Below, one piece after another: positions 13,481 through 17,009 of a stretch of 17,009 nucleotides of DNA (positions are counted from its first letter, which is position 1; every line of letters begins with the position of its first letter). Source of the stretch: CAYRWR01 sp964537555 (lineage in GTDB: Bacteria > Spirochaetota > Brevinematia > Brevinematales > CAYRWR01). The notes beneath the pieces were generated by a model, which made no database searches, had not been told where the DNA came from, and saw only the letters and a program-made list of their open reading frames with translations. The stretch spans positions 1 to 17,009 of the forward strand of contig CAZIAD010000063.1 of NCBI GenBank assembly GCA_964537555.1. The letters are read 5' to 3'. The translations under genes were made by a program, and so were the position numbers.

Positions 13481-15838
13481 ATGAAATACAGTATTTTCAG
13501 TATTACTATTGGCCTGTTGGCCCTGCTGGCCCTCAGCGCCTGCCTCCGTAAAAGTGCAAAGGTGATGAAGTCGCCCAGCCCCGAGTGGATATCCAGTGGT
13601 GCATTTATCGACTATAAGATAAAAGATAATGTGCTCACTTTAAACTATGAAAAACTGGATGCCCGGGCTATTATCACAGAAAAGGGAACTGTCTTTATTG
13701 AGAATAGTTTTTCCAATAATCTGGCAGCATATCCCAGTTATGCTGTAGTCAGCCCCCTGCTACCCGGTAAAAGTAAAGTCGCGGATAATGATGACCACAT
13801 CCTGCTCAGTAGTGGAGATATAGATCTCATCATTTCCAAGGCAGAGTTTGAAGTGCGTATCTACAAAGATGACGACCTGATCCATCGCTTTCATGTCTTT
13901 AAGCAAAAAGATAAGGAAAAGCTGATCCTCTATTCTCCCGCTAAAAAAGAACGATTTTTTGGACTTGGAGAAAAGACCGGAGCTTTTGAGCTGAGCGGCA
14001 GATCTTTTACGATGTATAATAAGGATACCTATAAATACACAAAAGATACCGATCCCATATACTCAGCCATTCCATTTTATCATGTTCTGGGCGGGGACTA
14101 TCAGTATAGTATTTTTATCGACTATCCCGGGAAGATGGCACTGGACCTCAACAATCCGGCTCAGCAGATAACCATCTATGACTATTATTCCCGTATCTAT
14201 ATCTTTACGGGAGACACAAAGCAAAACCTCCTCTCTTACAGCGAACTGACCGGTAAGCCTTTTCTCCCACCCTTATATGGTTTCGGCTTTCACCAGTCCC
14301 GTTATAGTTACACCAATCAGCAGCAGATAATGCAGGTAGCGAGAAAGTTCCGCGATAACGACCTGCCCCTGGATGTGCTGTACCTGGATATTGGTTTTAT
14401 GAGTAATCACATGTCTTTCACCTGGGACCCCCGCAGCTTCCCGGATCCTAAAAAAATGAACCAGGATCTCATGGCACAGGGGATACGGACAGTAGCTATT
14501 GTAGACCCTGGCATTAAGATCGAACCACGCTATGATGTCTATAGTGATGGCCTTAAAAAAAATGTATTTGTGAGCTACAAGGGCGCTCCCTACAAGGGGG
14601 CAGTATGGCCCGGCATGTGCCATTTCCCGGACTTTAGTGCGCCTCAGACCTCAGCCTGGTGGGGACAGTATTACCGGCGTCTCCTCGATCTGGGTATTTC
14701 CGGATTCTGGAATGATATGAACGAGCCCTCCGTATTCTCGGGGCCCAATGGTACCCTTCCCCCCCAGGCCATGCAGGATAATATGGGTTATCCCCGGGAA
14801 CATAAATATATTCACAATGCCTATGGCCTCTCTATGATCAAGGCCAGCTACCAGGAAGTGCAAAAGCTGACCCCTAAAAAACGGGTATTTCTACTCACCC
14901 GTTCCGGATACGCCGGCCTGCAGAAATATGCTATGATCTGGACCGGTGATAATTCTGCCAGCTGGGAGCATTTACAGATGAACCTCAGTATGGCCTTGAA
15001 CCTGGGCCTGTCGGGAGTACCTTACTCAGGTGCAGACATAGGAGGCTACAGCGGGAGCCCCCAGTCTGAGTTATTCACCCGGTGGATGCAGCTGGCCACC
15101 TTTATTCCCTTCATGCGGGACCACACAGAGCAGGGTACCCGTTTTCAGGAGCCCTATGTATTTGAAAATACCCTGCCCGTTATCCGTAAATACATGAGAT
15201 TAAGGTATAAGCTGCTGCCCTACCTTTATACACAGGCATATCTGGCTCATAGCTCTGGCATACCCATTGTTCGCCCCTTATGGCTGGAATACGGCCAGGA
15301 TTATCTGGGCATCACAGAAGAATTTCTATTCGGTGCTGACCTGTTGATTGCTCCTGTACTCTATCCTCAAAAGAAAAAAGCCAAAATAGAAATCACCCTT
15401 CCCCATGAAAGCGGCTGGGTAGACTGGCATACCCGAAAAGCGGCTCCTTCCCGTATGAGCCTGGAGCCGAAGATCGAAGACATCCCTGTTTTCCAGCGTT
15501 CCGGCAGTATTATCCCTGTCTTTGAAAAAGACTATCTTTCCACCCAGGATATTAATAATGATGCTGTCATCATTTTAAAGGTACAGCCGGATGTGAAAGG
15601 CACTGCCACGGGACAGCTCTATATCGATGATTATAAGACACTGGACTATAAAAACGAAGGCTTTCTCTTCCTTACCTATGAATACCAGCAGAGTACCAAT
15701 ATGGCTGTACTTAAGATCAACACGAAGGGTAAATACCTCAGTAAACACAAGACTGTCATAGAACTGCCCTCCCACATCACCAGTCTGCAGATCAATACTA
15801 AAAAATATACGGTAAAGGACAATACTGTCAGCCTTTAA
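13481..15838 (+). CDS. GH31 alpha-glucosidase lipoprotein
   Basis: The 785-aa protein has a lipoprotein signal (LALSAC, Cys 21). The N-terminal beta-sandwich covers about 40-255. The GH31 barrel covers about 260-600: PPLYGFGFHQSRYSY, VLYLDIGFM, FWNDMNEPSVF with nucleophile Asp 412, WTGDNSASW with acid/base Asp 490, PYSGADIGGY and FMRDHTE with His 548. Beta-domains finish the protein. The enzyme should release glucose from the non-reducing ends of alpha-glucosides outside the cytoplasm; alpha-1,4 versus alpha-1,6 preference or alpha-xylosidase activity cannot be separated by eye. AAGGAG lies just upstream of the ATG, and only 10 bp separate it from the regulator, so the two form one operon under the same operator. 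A strong terminator follows. Confidence 0.93.
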   Translation: MKYSIFSITIGLLALLALSACLRKSAKVMKSPSPEWISSGAFIDYKIKDNVLTLNYEKLDARAIITEKGTVFIENSFSNNLAAYPSYAVVSPLLPGKSKVADNDDHILLSSGDIDLIISKAEFEVRIYKDDDLIHRFHVFKQKDKEKLILYSPAKKERFFGLGEKTGAFELSGRSFTMYNKDTYKYTKDTDPIYSAIPFYHVLGGDYQYSIFIDYPGKMALDLNNPAQQITIYDYYSRIYIFTGDTKQNLLSYSELTGKPFLPPLYGFGFHQSRYSYTNQQQIMQVARKFRDNDLPLDVLYLDIGFMSNHMSFTWDPRSFPDPKKMNQDLMAQGIRTVAIVDPGIKIEPRYDVYSDGLKKNVFVSYKGAPYKGAVWPGMCHFPDFSAPQTSAWWGQYYRRLLDLGISGFWNDMNEPSVFSGPNGTLPPQAMQDNMGYPREHKYIHNAYGLSMIKASYQEVQKLTPKKRVFLLTRSGYAGLQKYAMIWTGDNSASWEHLQMNLSMALNLGLSGVPYSGADIGGYSGSPQSELFTRWMQLATFIPFMRDHTEQGTRFQEPYVFENTLPVIRKYMRLRYKLLPYLYTQAYLAHSSGIPIVRPLWLEYGQDYLGITEEFLFGADLLIAPVLYPQKKKAKIEITLPHESGWVDWHTRKAAPSRMSLEPKIEDIPVFQRSGSIIPVFEKDYLSTQDINNDAVIILKVQPDVKGTATGQLYIDDYKTLDYKNEGFLFLTYEYQQSTNMAVLKINTKGKYLSKHKTVIELPSHITSLQINTKKYTVKDNTVSL

Positions 15839-15856
15839 AAAAACAGTTTTAATGAG

Positions 15857-15884
15857 AAAAAGGGACGCATGATGCGTCCCTTTT
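15857..15884. terminator. Bidirectional rho-independent terminator after the GH31 gene
   Basis: GGGACGC (15862-15868) and GCGTCCC (15874-15880) form a stem around ATGAT, flanked by AAAAA on the left and TTTT on the right. It terminates the regulator-GH31 operon on the plus strand. On the minus strand the same hairpin ends in TTTTTC, so it can also stop transcription coming from the small sigma-54 unit. Confidence 0.88.
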
Positions 15885-15933
15885 CTGTGATTTGGAGGTG
15901 CGAATGTGTTTTTTATAGGAGGTGTACTTTATA

Positions 15934-15963
15934 AATAAAGCCAGCCGGCCAGCTAAGGCCGGC
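15934..15963 (-). terminator. GC-rich hairpin after the 30-codon ORF, probable terminator
   Basis: GCCGGCC (15944-15950) and GGCCGGC (15957-15963) form a perfect 7-bp all-GC stem with a six-base loop. It lies 24-43 bases past the stop of the small ORF. On the minus strand it is followed by TGGCTTTATTTAT, an interrupted T tract, so termination may be partial. Confidence 0.55.
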
Positions 15964-15986
15964 AAAATATTTACATTCTTATTTTT

Positions 15987-16079
15987 CTACCATTGCTTCA
16001 AGGCGGTGGCAGATTGTGCTTGTTGTGCAAACCTGACCATCCCAGCCCCCTTACTTTCAGGATTCATGTTAATCTTCAT
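15987..16079 (-). CDS. Small 30-codon ORF under a sigma-54 promoter, function unknown
   Basis: The minus strand encodes a 30-residue peptide from an ATG at 16079 to a TAG at 15987. It starts MKINMNPESKGAG and ends FAQQAQSATALKQW, a second half that could form an Ala/Gln-rich amphipathic helix; there is no signal peptide, membrane segment or Cys. Translation is supported by AAGGAGG, a near-perfect Shine-Dalgarno sequence, nine bases upstream. A consensus -24/-12 promoter predicts a transcript starting near 16106, and a GC-rich hairpin follows the stop. Promoter, ribosome binding site, ORF and hairpin are all in order and on one strand, which makes a real gene more likely than chance. I recognise no family. 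Alternatives are a regulatory RNA with an incidental ORF, or a leader peptide without a downstream gene on this strand. Confidence 0.6.
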   Translation of the reverse strand: MKINMNPESKGAGMVRFAQQAQSATALKQW

Positions 16080-16116
16080 CTTTCAAATCCTCCTTTCTCG
16101 TATTCAACCTATATAT

Positions 16117-16133
16117 TGCAAAGGACGTGCCAA
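16117..16133 (-). promoter_or_regulatory. Sigma-54 (-24/-12) promoter
   Basis: The minus strand reads TTGGCACG-TCCT-TTGCA, which matches the RpoN consensus YTGGCACG-N4-TTGCW at every defined base. The invariant GG (16131-16130) and GC (16119-16118) are separated by exactly ten bases. The predicted start is near 16106. It fires towards the 30-codon ORF at 15987-16079 and implies control by an AAA+ enhancer-binding activator. Confidence 0.78.
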
Positions 16134-16261
16134 CTCGCAGAGATATTTACTAATTCTATATATAGCATGGAAATAAAATTTTTTGCGTATTTTTTGACTT
16201 AAAATGAGGGGTCGGATTATGCCCAGTAGAGATGCATATACACAGGGTGTGATTTATTTTT

Positions 16262-16282
16262 GTGCATTTTAGTAAAATACAC
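16262..16282. promoter_or_regulatory. 21-bp near-perfect dyad, candidate enhancer site for the sigma-54 promoter
   Basis: Outer arms GTG and CAC and inner arms ATTTTA and TAAAAT surround a single central G, with one mismatched pair in 21 bp. The centre lies about 166 bp upstream of the predicted sigma-54 start, within the usual range for enhancer-binding proteins. A smaller dyad, ACAC-AGG-GTGT, lies at 16240-16250. It also sits just past the stop codon of the aminotransferase gene, but with no T tract it is a poor terminator. Confidence 0.4.
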
Positions 16283-16296
16283 TGAATATATTTACA

Positions 16297-16899
16297 TCAC
16301 TTGATATCAATGATGCATGATGAATCAAGTTCTATGCGTTCATCCCACTCAATCATAGCATTAAATAAAGCTACTTTAAGGAAGTGGCCCAGGTCAGACC
16401 CGGCAATCTTACTTAATGTTAATATATTATTATTTAATAAGTTAGCTCTTTGTGTCCCTTCTAAAAGGCAATCCTCAGGTGTATACCAGCCCCTTCCATC
16501 CCAAAATGCCAGATTTGTAAAGCTGGTATCTGCAACCAGGCCATTATTTATGATTAATATTTCATCACCTGATTCCAGATTCTGTTTTAGCTCACTAAAT
16601 ACCGACCTATCCTCACTTTTCAGATGATAATCCAGTCCCGCAGTATAAACACAATGTAAACGCTTGATGAGGGGCCTGTTATAGGGCTGGATTTCAGCAT
16701 CCACCCCTGAACGATCATAGGCCAGTCGTAATTTATACAGGCCTTCCCGAGGTAGATTAATGGGGAGATAATGCTCCAAAGGTGCTAACACCTCACTCCC
16801 CCATAACTCCTGCTGTGCAGCAGAGAATCTCATCTGGTGATACTCCAGATTATAAGGCCGGCCCTGGCAGATTTTAATACTTTCTAGGTATCGGGACAT
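16297..16899 (-). CDS. Short PabC-like class IV PLP aminotransferase (probable aminodeoxychorismate lyase)
   Basis: The predicted protein is 200 aa, a compact class IV aminotransferase. It opens SRYLESIKICQGRPYNLEYHQMRF, the usual start of the short PabC-like type. LYKLRLAYDRSGVDAEIQPY and HLKSEDRSVF follow, with Lys 94 as candidate PLP lysine, then IINNGLVADTSFTNLAFWDGRGWYTPEDCLLEGTQRANLL, the cofactor-phosphate region. PabC converts 4-amino-4-deoxychorismate to p-aminobenzoate and pyruvate for folate synthesis. The frame is open upstream to an ATG at 16959, but the 20 extra residues (rich in Lys, Trp and Arg) only mirror the coding of pabB in another frame, so I place the start at 16899. 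It overlaps the end of pabB by 26 bases, which suggests translational coupling; its own ribosome binding site is weak. Confidence 0.82.
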   Translation of the reverse strand: MSRYLESIKICQGRPYNLEYHQMRFSAAQQELWGSEVLAPLEHYLPINLPREGLYKLRLAYDRSGVDAEIQPYNRPLIKRLHCVYTAGLDYHLKSEDRSVFSELKQNLESGDEILIINNGLVADTSFTNLAFWDGRGWYTPEDCLLEGTQRANLLNNNILTLSKIAGSDLGHFLKVALFNAMIEWDERIELDSSCIIDIK

Positions 16900-17009
16900 A
16901 GACTTTTTCCACCATTTCCTGGTACTCCTCATAGCAGTCACTATACACCATGATACCACCTCCGCTTTTAAAGATATATCCCTGCGGGCCCTGTTCTAAA
17001 AAGCGTATC
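16874..17009 (-). CDS. pabB: 3' end of pabB (aminodeoxychorismate synthase component I), partial
   Basis: The last 44 residues of a chorismate-binding enzyme are visible, from the window edge to a TAA at 16874. The segment reads GYIFKSGGGIMVYSDCYEEY and then EMVEKVYVPI, which is the conserved C-terminal block of the TrpE/PabB family with its Gly-rich turn and the acidic residues that help bind magnesium. Only the C-terminus is present, so TrpE or MenF-type relatives cannot be excluded from this piece alone. The directly overlapping PabC-like gene makes PabB the natural reading. The rest of the gene lies beyond 17009. Confidence 0.78.
   Translation of the reverse strand, partial: IRFLEQGPQGYIFKSGGGIMVYSDCYEEYQEMVEKVYVPIPRKY

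Noticed and set aside
15922..16176. Plus-strand open frame of 84 codons with GTG start after TAGGAG
   Set aside because: The Shine-Dalgarno-like bases abut the start codon without spacing, and the frame runs through the GC hairpin and antisense to the sigma-54 unit. The peptide looks random (many Cys, Phe, Leu).

Overview
The window looks like chromosomal DNA from a spirochaete or a close relative. The basis is family content and gene style, not a search: an HDOD protein fused to a degenerate histidine-kinase-like ATPase region, a SemiSWEET transporter of the kind known from Leptospira, several lipoproteins with relaxed lipoboxes (LNSC, LSAC, WQSC, LAAC), and AT-rich spacers around moderately GC-rich genes. 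Sigma-70-type promoters are easy to read. No tRNA, rRNA, CRISPR array, IS element or phage gene was seen.

Layout. Positions 1-219 hold the start of a membrane protein that leaves the window. Positions 526-5042 carry four minus-strand single genes: an HDOD signalling protein, a TTG-started SemiSWEET, an orphan lipoprotein, and an FN3 plus beta-helix lipoprotein. The HDOD gene and the FN3 lipoprotein gene have strong promoters, and the latter a strong terminator. A divergent monofunctional peptidoglycan transglycosylase follows (5177-6037).

Positions 6108-15838 are one alpha-glucan locus arranged around a divergent control region at about 12331-12519. Leftwards runs a three-gene operon: a neopullulanase-like GH13 lipoprotein, a CBM48-GH13 lipoprotein, and a secreted GH63/MGH-like glucosidase. 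Rightwards run a LacI-family regulator and a GH31 alpha-glucosidase lipoprotein. All four enzymes appear to be exported, and no sugar transporter lies among them. Each of the two facing promoters has the same LacI-type operator (TGGAAACGTTTCCA) exactly filling the start of a 17-bp spacer, and a perfect CRP-type palindrome lies between them. The likely logic is repression by the local LacI protein plus activation by a global Crp/Fnr-family regulator.

Positions 15839-16296 hold a bidirectional terminator and, on the minus strand, a compact unit that ordinary gene calling would miss: a consensus sigma-54 (-24/-12) promoter, a strong Shine-Dalgarno sequence, a 30-codon ORF of unknown function and a GC-rich hairpin. 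A near-perfect 21-bp dyad lies about 165 bp upstream of the predicted start. This is the most novel candidate in the window. Positions 16297-17009 carry a short PabC-like class IV aminotransferase overlapping the 3' end of pabB (folate/p-aminobenzoate synthesis).
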